Source: Setophaga petechia
Lineage: Eukaryota > Chordata > Aves > Passeriformes > Parulidae
DNA length: 64,000 bases
NCBI GenBank assembly: GCA_024362935.1
Contig: JANCRA010000012.1
Span: 806,001-870,000, forward strand
Reading direction: 5' to 3'
Shown: positions 37,401 through 52,400 of the stretch, in pieces
How the letters are laid out: each line of letters starts with the position of its first letter
Position numbering within the stretch: the first letter of the stretch is position 1
Position numbers and translations under genes: made by a program
The notes under the pieces: model-generated
The model's database searches: none
What the model was told of the DNA's origin: nothing
Seen by the model: only the letters and a program-made list of their open reading frames with translations

Positions 37401-40400
37401 CCGAGGAATGCACGGGTGGCGGAGGAGGATACATCCGGTTGGGAGGAGGCGGGGGCACCGTCGCACCAGGTCTAGATGGAGGTGGGGGCGGAGGCGCTGC
37501 CGTGGGAGCCCTTGAAGGAGGTGGAGGCGGTGCCCCTCGGCCCCTAGCAGGGGGAGGGGGAGGGCCCGAGCTATGGGGAGGGGGAGGTGGAGGTGGAGGG
37601 GGTCCTCCTCTGCACGGTGGTGGCGGAGGTGGAGCTGAAATGAAACAAAACAACTTTGAATTACCTGCTACTCAACACCTGAAAGTCTTTCAGAGACCAG
37701 CAGAAAAAGAGCACAGGCTGTGCCTTGCCTTTTGCAAGGATCTCTGTGCCTGTGCAAATTTTACCAGTTCTGGATTAAAATGGATACAGCTGAATATAAG
37801 CTAGGCCTATAGGGCAAACCAAGCAAAACACAGCCTATGTCAGTTGTATATTTTTTAAGAGAGTCAATCACAGCAGGAAGCAGGTACAAGACTTAGCATG
37901 ACTGATTAAAGTTCATAAGAATCCTGTAAATTTTGTTAAGCTAGGACATAACAAAAGAGAAAAACTTTTCAGAAATACACTTAAAGTGAAATACAAAATT
38001 TCCAGTTTCTAATCTATCTATTATTTTAAGTAATTACAGAATCAAGCAATTTTAAAGTAGTATCTTCTAGCAACAACCCCCTCCCCCCCCAATAATGCAT
38101 TATAATGCAGCATAAACTGACTCTTAGTCTCTTTTACTGAAAATTACTTCCAACACTATCTTTATGGCAGGGGCTGTCAAAAGGAAACAACTTTAGGGCT
38201 ACACAGAGGATCATTTCTCTGTGAAGTGGCCTTGAAATGTACTTGCTCTGCTAATGGCATTTTAAGTAGTACTGTTTCATTTCCTCTTCCATTAAACATC
38301 TAATGGCTCATGGTGCTTTAGGTTGTGTGGTTGCTACACATAACTACTTAATAATCCAGGTGTCATTGTATAACTAAGAAAATTCATGTTTGATTTCACA
38401 TGCCTTTATAACAAAAAGGGTATTACACTCAAGAAGAAACTTCTTTACCTGTTCTATTATCCCCTCCAAAGAAAGCAGTCTGACTGCACTGGCATAGAAT
38501 AGGGAACATTCTATTCATCATAAAAAGAAGATTTTGAGGAAGCAGGAATCACTAGTATCTCAATGCCTCCTTCCCTGCTTATCTTTAGAGAAAGATACAA
38601 CTCTTAAAAGCATGTATTATGTTCTTAAGTTCCACGAGTTGCTGAGTTTTTTCCTACTCCTTCACAAGAACAATACAGAGAGAACTGGATCTGAAATGCC
38701 ATGTATTTTCCAAGAGACACACTGCTAACGTTCTTGATTTTAAACAGCGCCATTTTCGGCGGGCATGGCTGTAGTTCCGCTTAGGGCCACTGGAGGGCGC
38801 TGCAGACGGGTTTTTGCAATACTGGGAAAATCGGAACGGTCGTGGCTCCGGAGTCATAGGAGTCTTCTCCCTAGATTTCTAACACAAGGTTTAGGTTTTC
38901 CTGTGGGGAAATAGTTTATTCGCATTATAACTAGAGACATATGCCGCATCCAATTTGTGAGAACAGGATTCTGCCTGTCTGCACTCAGTTGTAGCGAATT
39001 GAGGGAGGAGCGGCAAGGAGAGAGCACTATAACTTCTCCCTCAAACAGATGGTACAAGCAAAGCAAGAAAATAATTTTAGTTTTTTATAAATGCACACTA
39101 ATCTGTACAGTGATCTTAACAATAAAATTTGTATAATTATCTATAGATTGTACTGTCACCAAAAAAATAACCACCAGTACCAAAACTAGGGAAAGGGCAG
39201 GGAAAACAGGAAAATAATTTCCATCTCAGCAGAATGGCTTTTCTGCAACTCTCTAGTCAGCATGCTAGCAGGGTGAATATGTAAGCACAGAAATTCTTGC
39301 AATAAACACAGAAAAATGTTTTTCAGTTGAGGAAGAACACTTCAAACAGCAGTCAAGCCCATACATCAAATAACGCAGTAGTGGATAAACCCACTGAAAT
39401 AATGGAATATTCTATGTACCTCTATAAAAAAGCACAGAGGTAGATTATCATCATGCATATTACAGACGAGGCAGTTTTTCTTTTAATTGCATACATGCAA
39501 ATGGTCATAATGTGAAGTTAACACATACAAAATAGAAAAATATAGAAAAAAAGGCATTTAAAAATATTTTAAGCTAGTCATAAGACTCCAAGGCAAGCCT
39601 CCTCAATGTAGTTTTAAAGTTAGCAATATTGGATCAACACCCTTGTAAACATTTCAACTGAGTTTATTCTATAGAGAAGGTGACAGATTTCTTACTGAGA
39701 AAAAAATTCATAATTGGGAGTTTTGTTTGCAATTTAACGAAGAAGTTCAAACATAATTTTTAATATTGCATTCAAACAGGTGCAGATTAAGGTATCATCT
39801 AGGAAAGAAATCACACAACAGCATGGATACTTTGAAGCATATGCTCAAACGCCAACACAAGTACATACCGCTCCACCGAGGCGGACCTAAGAAATAAATG
39901 TAACAAGTCATTGTACCCTGATTCTGTACGTCTTCAGCCACTGAACAACTTTCTCACTGCTTTCAAACTGTGATAATTTCACCTTAGAGAATTTTTCTCT
40001 TGAGAAGAGCACTAAGCAAATTTTTGAAAGTTTGACACTGGCAGTGTAATTTTAAACTGACTTGCTATCTTACACTAGATAATGCATCAGCTGAGGTCCC
40101 ATTTAAAGGTTAGGCAGGCAGCAGCTTATTCGAGAATTTTTTTCCCAGCAGAAGCATGCTCAAAACTAGTATTTTTTATTTCAAATTAGAAAAAAACTAA
40201 CGTTAAAAAATATAAAAATTGCAGGTCTGTTGCTGTTTCAAGGCTCTCTACAGAGCTCTGCCATGGTAAACAGGCAGCACACATATCTGCCAGCCATCTA
40301 CTACCAAGAGAGCTGACAACAGCATTATGTCTTCCAACATTTTCATTTATTTATAAGATTAAGATTATAAATAAATATTTAACATACACAGTCTGAAAAA

Positions 40401-43400
40401 GCTGTATCAAACATACAGTGTAGCTCTGCATTCAGACTAAGTGCTACTGGAAATGACTTAATTGGCATAAATATCCTTATTCCTCAGGGACAAGTACTCT
40501 CATGGGTCATGCCTGAATGTTTTTACATAGTGTACAGTGTATGGAAACATGATCCAGTGCAACTGCAGTGACATGAAGCCCAGAGAAGAGAATCAAAAAC
40601 TGCTCACCATCAACAGTTTCTACTCTAATCCTTAAGGTAAAAAATACCCTGTTAATTTTTACATGGAAGTGAACGGAATCCCACCTTGTCTGCGCAGCTC
40701 ATTTTTAACAGCTTCCACACCTCCTGTTTTCTCAATGAAATCATATATGACCTTTGAAGTTTCTTTGTCTTTTAGTTGAGCCTCTGAAATTCCACAGAGA
40801 TCAAAGAGATTTTTCAGTTCCGGGTCTAAGTTGTTCACCTGCAAGTGAGATACATTGGTTTTAAGCAGCTTGGAATGTGGAGATATTTTAAAACTATCAT
40901 TTATATTGGGGGAAAAAATACCAACAAACCATATAGTTAAAAGGAACAGCACAGCGATGTATATGTCTCTGAGTTGACTTTTCAAGTCAGAAAGTACTAA
41001 CTTTAGGAGAAGTAAGTACCCTGCATGAAAAACTGAAGGTTTTGAATCTTTTCCCCCCTCAGTCCCCCTTGCCTATTCCCTTCTATTACATCACATCATA
41101 AAATCCCAATTTATAACAATTTAATGTACAGTTAACTTGTTCTTTAAGGTAAATCTTTAGTGCAAAATGTCTCTAAAGTTTAAATCACTGTCTTCAGCAA
41201 CTTATTAAATTACTTACATCAAAACCTGTGTTTGGATCCCAACCAACATGTCCAATGTGTCTAAAAAAAGCAGAAAGGTCCATTTAATCAGCATAAAAAG
41301 GATCCTGTTAACTAAAATAAGAGAACACCAAGATAGCCAGAGATACCAGTTTCTAAGTAATTCTTATTCCTCAGTGCCCCACGTGAGAATGGAATAGTAA
41401 AATGTCTTTATTTTCACTTTTTGTCTCATGTCCAGAAGACAAAATGGAGAATTTCTCTCCTTAGGTTACAATCTGTGCCAAAACATGAAGTCTTCATGCC
41501 ACCCTGTGGTGCATACGGATAATGATGGAAGAACTGCTCAGAGATCAAGAAGTTTTGCCTTTACACAGCAACTGGACCTTGAGCAATTGCCAAATTTTTC
41601 AGTGCCAGGCAGCTGGAAAACCTCATCCTCCCTGTCACCACTGTGTTTATCACTCCTTTCTCATTCACATCTTTCAAAGATAATGCAGGACTGTTTTCAG
41701 CTGCCATCTTCCTAAGCTTCTAGCAGCCATTTCATGTGGCTACTGAAGTATTATTTTATGTGGTGCTATAACCAGTTAGAACACAGACAAGTTTTGTGCC
41801 CCTCCAAGCTACCTGACAATACTGCTATTGAATATGGAAAAGAGAACCATAATGTTACCAGGACTCCAGGTTTTGTGATTCTTTTCACATATGCTGACTT
41901 CTAGAAGGAAGATACAGTTTGCAGGAAATTCAGCTCAGAGTTATAAAAAATACCAGGTCAGCTGTTAGTAGCCAATGCAGTCCAGGCTACACTTGAAAAA
42001 TTACTAAGACTGTTTGGCTGCTGTTAAACAGTGCCTTGCACAACAGACCTTGTATTCTTGCTGTTTTTATCAGCAGCACAAGTTTTCTTCATTACAATAC
42101 TGAAGTACAATGATCAGTTTTGGTTTTGGTATAACTATGACTAGTAAACTATGTCTTAAGAAGCAAGAAAAGAAAAAGAGTTGGTTTAAAGTGAAATTAT
42201 GCCATAACAAAAAAAACAAACCTATTTTGCCTAATTATTTAAATGCCTTTAAGTAACTACGAAAATATGGGATGATTTGTTTACAGAATTCTGAATGCTA
42301 AGATACACCTTGCTTCACATAAATTAGAAATGCATTTCCTAACAGGAAATTCTCACGGCTGATCACAATGTATTAACCCAGCATATGTAAACTGACATTG
42401 GTTTACCACTAATATGATCTTACCCATGTATTTGTGCACACCTGTGTGATTTGGGATGCTCTTTTAAGAAGCTGTGAGCATACAACTCAATTTAGTGCAC
42501 TTAACTGACACTGAAGTTTTATATGCCATAGTTTCAGCATTATTTTTTGTTCATTTTTCACCCTTCCAAGTATGATAAATTACTTGTACACACTGACTAT
42601 AACACAGTTTAGTTTTAACTTTTAGATAGTTAAGTTTTTAATAAAACGTTTAGTTTAACTAAAAGTTTTTCAGATCTTTTCAATGCAAATACATATTATC
42701 AGATAACTCCAAGTCTTCTGCTACTTAGAAGAATGCATACAGTAGTAAGTTACATTCATTTTGAGTACAGATTGTTGGTTTTTTTTCAAAAGGCTGAAAC
42801 TCCATATCTGCCTAACAGAAGACATTCAAAAATTGTATCTACTGATTGCAACCTTGATCTGGCATAAGCAGTGACTATGTTGGTCTTCACAGGTATCATA
42901 GCACAAGTGACACAAGTTATCCTACTGGCTTATTTGCCGAACAATAACAAATGCCAGTTTCCATATGTTTATACAAAATCAGCAGTTAAAGTATCTTACA
43001 TAGTAAGATGACACATAGCTGTTGCAGACTACAGGAAACTTAGACAGACCTCAAGGCAAAAGGACTTTCAACAGACTTCTTTTGTAAAGGGTCACCATTT
43101 ACAATTTAAGTTTACATTATATGATACTGGAACATATCTTTTGTTTGAATGTCATTAAGTATTTTATCACCTTACTCTCAGTTTCTCTAAGTCACAGTCT
43201 GGTAGACCTCATAAACAAAGTCTTGAAGTAATTTTATATCTATGCTGCTGCACAACCCCTTCCACAAATTCCTAACAAGAGGTCTGACAGGGTAATGCAA
43301 ATTATGTCCACATATGCTCAAGTCGACATCACTACAGTCATAACAATGACCAGCTACCAAGCACTCTTCAGTTTTGTTTCCCTCGCTCTTCTTTTCTGTA

Positions 43401-46400
43401 TTTTTCCATGCAAGTGACACTAACAGATGCAGCACTTCACTGATACTCAGATCAGTAAGAACAAGGTTGATGCCTGAATTTTGTAAGCAGAATTTGTTTA
43501 GGGAAGTGTCTTAGCCCACTTCTTTTATATTCCATCCACTATCTCATTCTACAGAGCACTGTTCCAAAACACTGTGCAGTGATGTTACTGTAACTAGTAA
43601 TGCCAACATTACTTTAATGGAATTATATTCTGGGAAAACACATCAGTGTAATGATGCAACATACCACTTCAAAAGAATAAGACATTCACTTGGCATGTAA
43701 ACTTCACACTGCTTTTCTCATGCTTCACAGAAACTGATCTCTCTTGTAACTAACTCAAGCTCTAAGCTCCGGTTTCTTCAGCAAATTAAGTACATTTATT
43801 TTAAAAGGCAGAAGATTATTGCAACAATTAATGTTCAGGAAAGCAATTGTTAATTGAGTAAAGTGACCAAAACCAAGTTTCATGAAAGTGAAGCTCAAAG
43901 TGGTACATCGTAACTACTCCAAAAGATTAAAGATACATAAGAAATGACAATAAGAAAAATTTCTGAAGGATGCATGCTGTACTTTCCTCACAAGGTACAG
44001 GTCCTAGACTACACAACAGAAAGCCTGTAAACAGAAAGCCAAAGATGAAATCATGGCAAGTAATTTCTGCAGTTATGACAAGTCAGGACACAAATGTGTA
44101 TTTCACATGACAATACACAGCTAAATATGAGCAGGTGTCACAGTGTCAAAGAGTTGACCATTGAGGCTGAATATGAGTCTCCACTGAGCTGACAACTTCA
44201 TAAGGCACCTCTATGCAGCTGAAGTCTTTTCTAAGCTGATTTTTGATAGCAAGTTACTTTCAGTTGTTCACAGCTGCAGGAAAATCCTTATCTGTGTATA
44301 AGCTAACCTTCTTTTAAACACCATAGCATTCCAGCTAGCATTTACTTAGTTCAGGTTACACAGGTTCAAGAGTTGGCCATTTTCAAGTGTAACTGACACA
44401 GAAAAAGAAAATCAGAAAAGCAAAATGCCAACATCCCTTCCCACCACTCCAAGCAACAAAACTCCCACCCATCCAAAACCAAACTCAATCTCAAGAACAT
44501 ACTTACTGGAAATTAGATGGAGTTCCAATATCTGCCTTTGTCAATCTTCTCTTTTTAGTTTTTCCTTTCTTCTTTTCTTTGGTATATGAAATATTGTTGA
44601 CTTGTGGAGTATAAAATCTGTTAGTTGTAATTTCTGGGTTTTTGATATCAACAGTTGCCATTGGTAGATTGGGGCCTGTGAAAGTAAAGTAGAGGATTTT
44701 TACTACTGTGTTTCACCAATGACATGTTCAATCCACAAACTTTGGGAGTTTTTTTTTTTGATCTCTAGAATACTTGTACTCTTAAATGTAGCTTCACATG
44801 CCACACGCATCCAGATGAGTTCTGGATGTCAGATGCATAAACTAAGATATTTGATTTTAAAAAAAAAGTGTTGCTAGAGCAGAGCAACAGGAATATTTTC
44901 TGAACTACAACTTGTTTTTTGCAACATGCACAGAACACCTGGAATGAGACACATTAAGATACAACATAGCTACAATCCTAGATAAGATCAAAGATGTGAC
45001 TCTCATAAACAGTTGGACCCAAAGAGCCAGCAGGCCATTACCTGGGCAGCATACTAAACTGATCCTTCAGGAGATAGACTCTTCCTTTAATAAACCCCAA
45101 GTGGGAATGCTTTCTGCCATCACACACACACACAACCTGAACATCACAACAGCTTCAGAAGGCTGCTCTGGACACACTACTGTCTTCAAATACAGGACAA
45201 TATCTGTGGAATTATTCAGTATTTCTTATGTCTTACTCTTTGACAAGTTTTCAAAACAGTGAAGTCCCAGATAAGAAACAGCTTGCAGAGACAGTAAAAA
45301 GAGCACTAGAAATACAGTTTGTAATCTTTGTGTTTCACATACATTCTCAAACTTTGCTCTTAATTATAAATACTTCTCAATTATTGTTCTAGCTATTTAA
45401 AATGCATCTGAATTATACTCCTGCTAATTTAAGCATCTTAATATTATGTTACTTGCATAATGCTAGCAAAATAACATACCCAGCACCTGTTCCACTCAGG
45501 TTTTTTAGCTTAGACAGAAGATAATTCCAGACATAAGCACGTGATAGCAGTACTTAAGTACTAAGAGGCAATTCATGCATTTATCATATACAAAGGTGTA
45601 TTTTTATAGAAACCTACAAAAAGGGTAAGTAATTTCAGTTTTGGAAGAATGAGATTAAGCAGGTCATTTAAAACCAGTTTGGCCAGAAATTGTTTGAAAA
45701 CATTCTCTACTTCCCTGTGAGTTACGACCCAGTAGTTAAAAATGAACTAAAGACACATTCTTAGTGGGAAGATGATAAAAAAGTATAATTAGACTTTGAT
45801 AAATTTGTATCTTGTTTTGACACTATTTTTTCATAACTGCATTCAGAAAGAACCAACAAGCCTTATGTTTACAGGGCAGTATAAAAATCAGAAAGGACAA
45901 GCAGACAACACAACAGGTAACACAGCTGACACTTGCATTTAAACGCCTCACAGGGAGACACCTACTACTGGCCAGGACAAAAAACAGAAACAGACACATG
46001 ACACTGGGCTAGACAAAACTCATCTAAAACATATGACAACTCCAACACTCCTGCAGGAGTCTTAAAGGACAAGATTAAAAACTGCTTTGAAACTGCATGA
46101 AAAAAATTCTAGAATGTTTTCTGCTAAGCAGAAATGCTTTTATCTAGAAATGTTTTGATCTAGACAACTGTCCTTTGAGAATACCAAAACAAACTGACCA
46201 TGTAAAACTACACAAAATAATTTGCATTGTTAAGAGTTTCACTTAAAATTAGCACTGAATTGACTAATCATCAAATATTATCAACTCTAAACTTAACAAA
46301 AAGTTCAGTAAAATCTTCAGAATGAATTGAAAATTACAGTCTTAATTTCCTTGGTATAAAACACTAGGAGTTAATCTTCACTTTAATTACCTATTGCATT

Positions 46401-49400
46401 TTTTGTCATATTCTGCCTATTTTTACCTATTACATTGGTATTTACAGTTTCAGTCGCTGTACTGACATTCAAAAAAGAAACAGGTATCTCTATAATGCTA
46501 GTAAGTTGGTGATATTCTTCTCCCAATTTCTAACAGTCTTTGAAGTGCATCTTTCTGTACCTAAAATTCTGAACTAACCAAACATGGTCAGTTGCCTGTA
46601 AAGCAGCAGCAATTTGCAGACAGAAGTTTAATTCAGGACGATAGCCTGATTCCTTGACAATAATATTCATACAAGAGGTCGCAGTAAAATTAAAGATGAA
46701 AATTTTTCTTACCGTCCGGTTTAGACCTTTGATGTCCACGAGGGATAAAAGAACCTTGGAAAGAATTGTACTCTTCTAGAACTGCCATATTTATATCCAG
46801 TAAAATTTTCCCCATCATTACACATGCACCTTCCCCAGCAGGTGCAGACAGCTCAATAAACGAAGATGAGAGAGGCATATAGAGCTCATCATTAGGAAGT
46901 ACCTGACAGTACAGTGGCCTTAAGCATCCACTGTTATCCATATCTGTGACATCTTCAGAAGGGGCTCCAGAAAATGTTGTACAGAACATTTTGAAATGTT
47001 AATTCTAGACTGTATTTTATTTAGAGTCTCTCTAGGTATCTGTCTCAGGCTACAGACAACTCTACAAGAAATGCAAACTGTTCTAGTTAACAGCTGAAAC
47101 AAAATTCTGCCACATGGTTCCTCAAAATTATCTCAAAACTTAATACTCTGACAAATCCTCATTTCATGCAGTACTTCACTACGAGGTCAGTTCAACCACA
47201 ATAACTCTTCTTTATTTGCATAAAGAGACCTAGCAATTACAAATGAGTAGAACACAAATCCCAGGAAATTACAGACTAATACATTTTACATAACTGTTAA
47301 TGCCAATTTGAGTTTAATCCTGCAATTCTACAAAAAAAGAAAAAAAAAACAATCCCAAAACCCTTAAATCCCTATCACTGAAAACATTATACAAAAGACC
47401 AAGTGCTTTTTCCATGCAGCTTCAATGTATGCAGAAAATCCAGACTAACAAGCCCCAGTAAACCAAAATTCCTCACAGTATTTCAACCATGGGTCATGTG
47501 AGTACAGAAATGTGACTGTTCTCAGTTTTCAGTTTTAGAGCTAGTAATGCATTAGCACAAAAAACACCAGCACAAAAAAGCAGGTGTTTCATCTTTTCTT
47601 CCCAACAGAATTTCAGAGAAGCAAATGCATATAGACAGTAAAATAAAAAGCAGCTGCTATTACAAGAGACGTAGTTTTTTTCATCCAGTTACATGCTGAT
47701 AGTATGTATCTGCTCTAGTCTTAATTCCAAATACTGAAATGCGAAGTCTGTGTAGGGTGTAACAACCTGAGGCTATAATCCATGCCCTGACCACGTCTTA
47801 TCTGTGACTGTTGAGGACATGGCCACACAACCTCTCACCAGCAGAGAAGACAGGCATTACAGAATTTGATAAAATCAGAAAAAGAAAAGGTTTTGACAGG
47901 TTTTGAAAGAGTATGTGGACGTCCCAAGGAAACAGTTTATTAAAAAACAGATGCTGAAACCTGTATATAACCTGAAGTGATTATAAATCTGAAAACACTG
48001 AGTATAAACCCTATGTCTTCCACAGAACACTCGGGATAAATTCAGCATAGGGATAATGACTGCAAGTTTAGTATGAGAGAATTTTTTTCTCTGAAAAATA
48101 TTGTTCTCAAGGTCTTACAGCATGAGTTATGGAGAGTATTTTAAGCACAAACAGTTTTGCAGGCTTAGTTTTCTTAAATCTTATTCTATTCAAGGATAGC
48201 AAACTAGACCAATAAATTGTGTTATAACAGAGACAAAGGCTAATTTTTTTTTGTGGGAGGTGTTACTATATGATCACTGCTGCTATAATTCCCATCTGCT
48301 CTGCAGAAACTGCTATCAGGGATGTGCTGCTTAAGTAACCAGAGCACTTAAAAGATTTGAAAGCTCAGGAAAGCTGGCAAGACCATCACACATAGTATTA
48401 CTGTGAGTGTTTCAAAACTTAACAGCCCAGTCAAAGTTTAATCTATACTAAAAATGCCTGACCTAAACTGATGATTGCCTGAATTTCCTCAAAACTTAAA
48501 GTTTGTGAGAAAAAGGAAAAACAATTTTTTGAGAAGTATTCCATATGAGGGAAGTTTTATCTGGGTATGTAAAAAGAATCATTAGTTCCCATAATTCAGG
48601 CTTCGTTATGAATTACCTGTTTTGGTGACCTACAGAGAAATGCTTGAATGACTTGGTCAGATCAAATTTTAAGACTACCACCTCAAACCATAAGCAGATT
48701 TCAGAAGATCAGTTGACTCTACCCTTGCTCAAGCAGCAAACTCACAGATACATGCTATGACCTGTATGATCTGGCTCACCAACAGAAATATGACAGGAGA
48801 AATCCCTTTTTAACTTCAGCGTGAATTCAGAAATCAAAAGCACCAAACTTGATATTCATTGATGCACCTTTTCCATGATTTTAGAATGGATGGTAAAAAA
48901 GTTCTGTATCAAACCGATACATAGTTTGACTCCTTCCATCAAGTTAATAAGGATCACCTGAGGAACCTGTATCTTCATGCTAGTGAGACACCTTCCTGAG
49001 AGGCAAGGAAATTCAAATAATTCTTCATTCAAAAGGAGTTTAATATTGATGAACATATGACATAAACCCAAAAGACTATGTTACATGGTTAGCCAGATAT
49101 ACTGAAATTGAAATATTATATTAAATCCATCATTATTATACCTGCCATTAAGACAAATGGGCTAACTTTGTACTGTGATCCTATACACACAAATTCTGAA
49201 GGTCAAGCAGCAAGTGCATGCTACAAGGTTTTCTCAGTTTAAACTGAAGGGCCCTCTCTCCTACTTGCAACAAAACATGCTTCTCCACAAACATTCTTTA
49301 CAAATGCCAGCTAAGCCACAAAGTTTTCAAGCCGCAACAAATACCAAAGAACAGAAACAAAAAGAATACTGTAACCTCCAGTTTACTGCTTTTGTCACTA

Positions 49401-52400
49401 CATGACTATCCTGAACAAATCTGAAACAAAGCTATACATAAACAGTAAATGACAGCAGAAGGAAAAAATAAAATGCAGAAATTCATGCAAAAAGCTTACC
49501 ATTTGGTGGGTCTCGTCTTTTTTCTGTTGAAAAAGAAAAAGAGTCATTTAAACATAGGTATCACAGGAAAAATTAATTCTAAAGTTTAGCGTCTAGTGAA
49601 GCTTTCAATAACCTTGACCTCAAACTTAGGAATTTATGAAAATCTTTCAAGTCTACTTGTGCAGTTGAAAAAAAGTATTACAGAACAAAAAACCCCAATC
49701 TTAGATAACGAGCATTGATTTAAAGTGTACAAACTGAACAGGAGCATATAAGGCAATAGCTACTGACTAGGTTTCAGGCATTTCAACTATGAAGTAGAGT
49801 GAAATATTCAAAAATAATCTGTTTTAAATACAACCTATCAAAGTAAGATTTTTGAAGCATTATGTTTTCTGATGTCCACTGAATGAAAGTGTTCTTTCAT
49901 TTTTATCTGAAAGCTAATTAGCACTTTTTATAGAGCATTGTTCTCTTACAGAACCTAAAATTCAAATAATTTTTGCTTTATGCCTAAAAAATAGGGCACA
50001 TGGGGGTAAGACACTTTGCCTATGTTATCCAACAGATAACTGAACAATATGAAAAGAACTAGCATCTCCTTGATACTAATATGATATTCTATTCACAGCA
50101 CCAGTGTTTCACAGACTATGAAGAATCTGGCTTAATGATTTCAAATGAAAAGTTTTTACACCTCAATATTCTAAGCCTATATTAAGTTCCCCTTCAAAGA
50201 AGATTTCTCTCACTTACTATTAACTACTATCCACCCCCAGTATATATTTACACACCGTATATCTATACACACACTCTTAAGAAATTTGGATTTAGCAGCA
50301 CCCAGAAAGGCAAGCAGTTCATCATCTCGCTACAAAAAAAGCCACAACTCTGTAAGGATTTGGAGTATCTGTAGTCTAACAGGGGCTCCCAAGAGTTGTA
50401 AAGTAAGAATTTGTAACAGGCATTTCACTTTCCAGCAAGTCCAAGAAAAACTTAACTTGTTATATTTTTCCAGACTCACAAACATAAGAAGGGAGAGGGT
50501 TCCTCCACAGATGGTGCTGACCTTGTCCTAGGAATACTTACAACCCCAAAAATATACAATCCTAAGTATGCAAGGTGAGTCAGCCTCCTGACAGTCTGCT
50601 GATCTTCAGGTAGGAATAAAGGAATCTGTCAAGATCAAACCTTAATGGGAAAATGATCAAAATCCATTGAGAGTTAACTTTTGACGAACAAGCCTTCCAA
50701 AGACAGTTGATTTTTAGGTCACAGCAGGTTAGTTTCAGGCATAGAGGTGGAGTACCTCTGCAAGGGTGCCTTAGCATAAGGTATCAGGTCTGAGGTGAGA
50801 AAAAGAAAAAAGGCTCTTTGACTAAGTACCATGCTCTCTCTTCCTACAAGATTTAGTTTAAAAACACCACACCTTGTACTGTCCCCTAGAAAGAAATTTT
50901 TAAAAAAATAAAAATCCACCTCCAACTCAACCTTTGGACCATAATTAGAGTTCTAGCCAGCAACTTAGAGACAGCAAAGGAGAGCGCAGGACCGATTGCA
51001 AATCTGTCCTGGGATGGGAAGGTGGTAAAAGCAGGAAGCATTCATAGAAGTGTTAGGTGGTCTTGAGTCAAATCATGGGAATCCTTGACAATTTTCATTA
51101 TAATAAATGGTTCAAGAGAAAAAATAGTGAGAAACAACCCAAAACATTATATACGCTTCCTGTAATTTTTACTGGCTAGATTAATTTGTGGCCCAAAGAG
51201 GCTCTGTTTTTCTGTGGTTACCACTGCTGACAAGAAAGTATGAACTTTTGTTCCTGAAGCAGATGACCTGATGAGAGTGGCAGATTTTCCAGTTTTTGAA
51301 GATGAACATGCCTACTGATCTAAAACAGATGAATATCAGGAGCTGTGTATGTACAAAAAACACAGCTCTTTTCAATGAGCATTCCTGGAAATGAGAATAA
51401 TCTCTGCCAAGAGATTGAATCCAATGAAAGCTGAGCAGGTTAGAGATGCCCTTGTCACCCAGGCAGCAAAAACAAGAGTTGTGACCAAAGATGAAAGAAA
51501 AAAACCAAAGCAAATTAAAAAAAATTCCTCTCCATATGAAGTATCTACCTTGAAACTTATGAAGTCCATTATGAAGGTACTCAGGAGCTAAAAGCTTGTG
51601 AAGGAAAAAAGCACTTTCATGGAAGGTTAACAGAGCTCCCACCCGTGAGCTACAAGCAGTACATAGAATTAGTCAAGAAGCCACCCATTTCAGAAAGAAC
51701 TACTTGCAGTTAAGAACAAGTGTCTGTTTCTCTTTTAGGGATGAGTGCTCAGCATGTGGAGAAGGCACTTGTGTTGGTACACAGATGAACATTTCTGAGG
51801 CAAGATAATAAAAATAAAAACTAATGGTACCTATGTGCAATACCTGAAGTGAGAGTGCACTACAGCGACAAGCACTGAGAAGAGACACACTGTGTTCAGC
51901 TCTTTACTGGGGGAACTATTTGGGAGTGGTTTAAAAAGTAAATGGAGAGCTTATTTAAGTAAATCTACAGACAAATTAATGAATTATAGCAATTTCTTTC
52001 TAATCTAAGCTTAAGAATTTAATTGACTAAAAAAAAACAAACCCAAAACAAAAAACCCAAAGCCCCCAAAATGAAAAGGCCAACCCAAACCAGAGTTTAG
52101 TTAGATAAAACCCTGCACTATTATAAAGATTCAGACAACAGATCAAAAATTCTTTCTCTACCTTTGTCCCTCATTCTTGGTATTTTTTGTCCTTCACTCT
52201 ACTTGATATTTTGTACATTTTAAGCTTTTGTACATTCTCTGTTTGGAGCCAAACTTTCATCTCTCTGGAACTCCAGATGCACTCACTCGGGGTTGTCTGT
52301 ATACTGGAGTGCATTTCACGCTGAGTGAGGAAGAGCCGAACCCTGTTGTGTCTTCTCTTAGCTGTCAGACAGCATTCTGTGTACTAACCTCAGCACCAAG

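Noticed and set aside
37236..37804. Gly/Glu-rich frames on the + strand opposite WASL exon 9
   Set aside because: Shadow of the polyproline exon: glycine codons are the complement of proline codons, and the - strand has conserved splice sites and WH2 motifs.
51181..51642. 153-codon frame (-) and the opposing 66-codon frame (+) in WASL intron 4
   Set aside because: Neither is recognised, they overlap on opposite strands, and no splice sites or poly(A) tail suggest a retrocopy.
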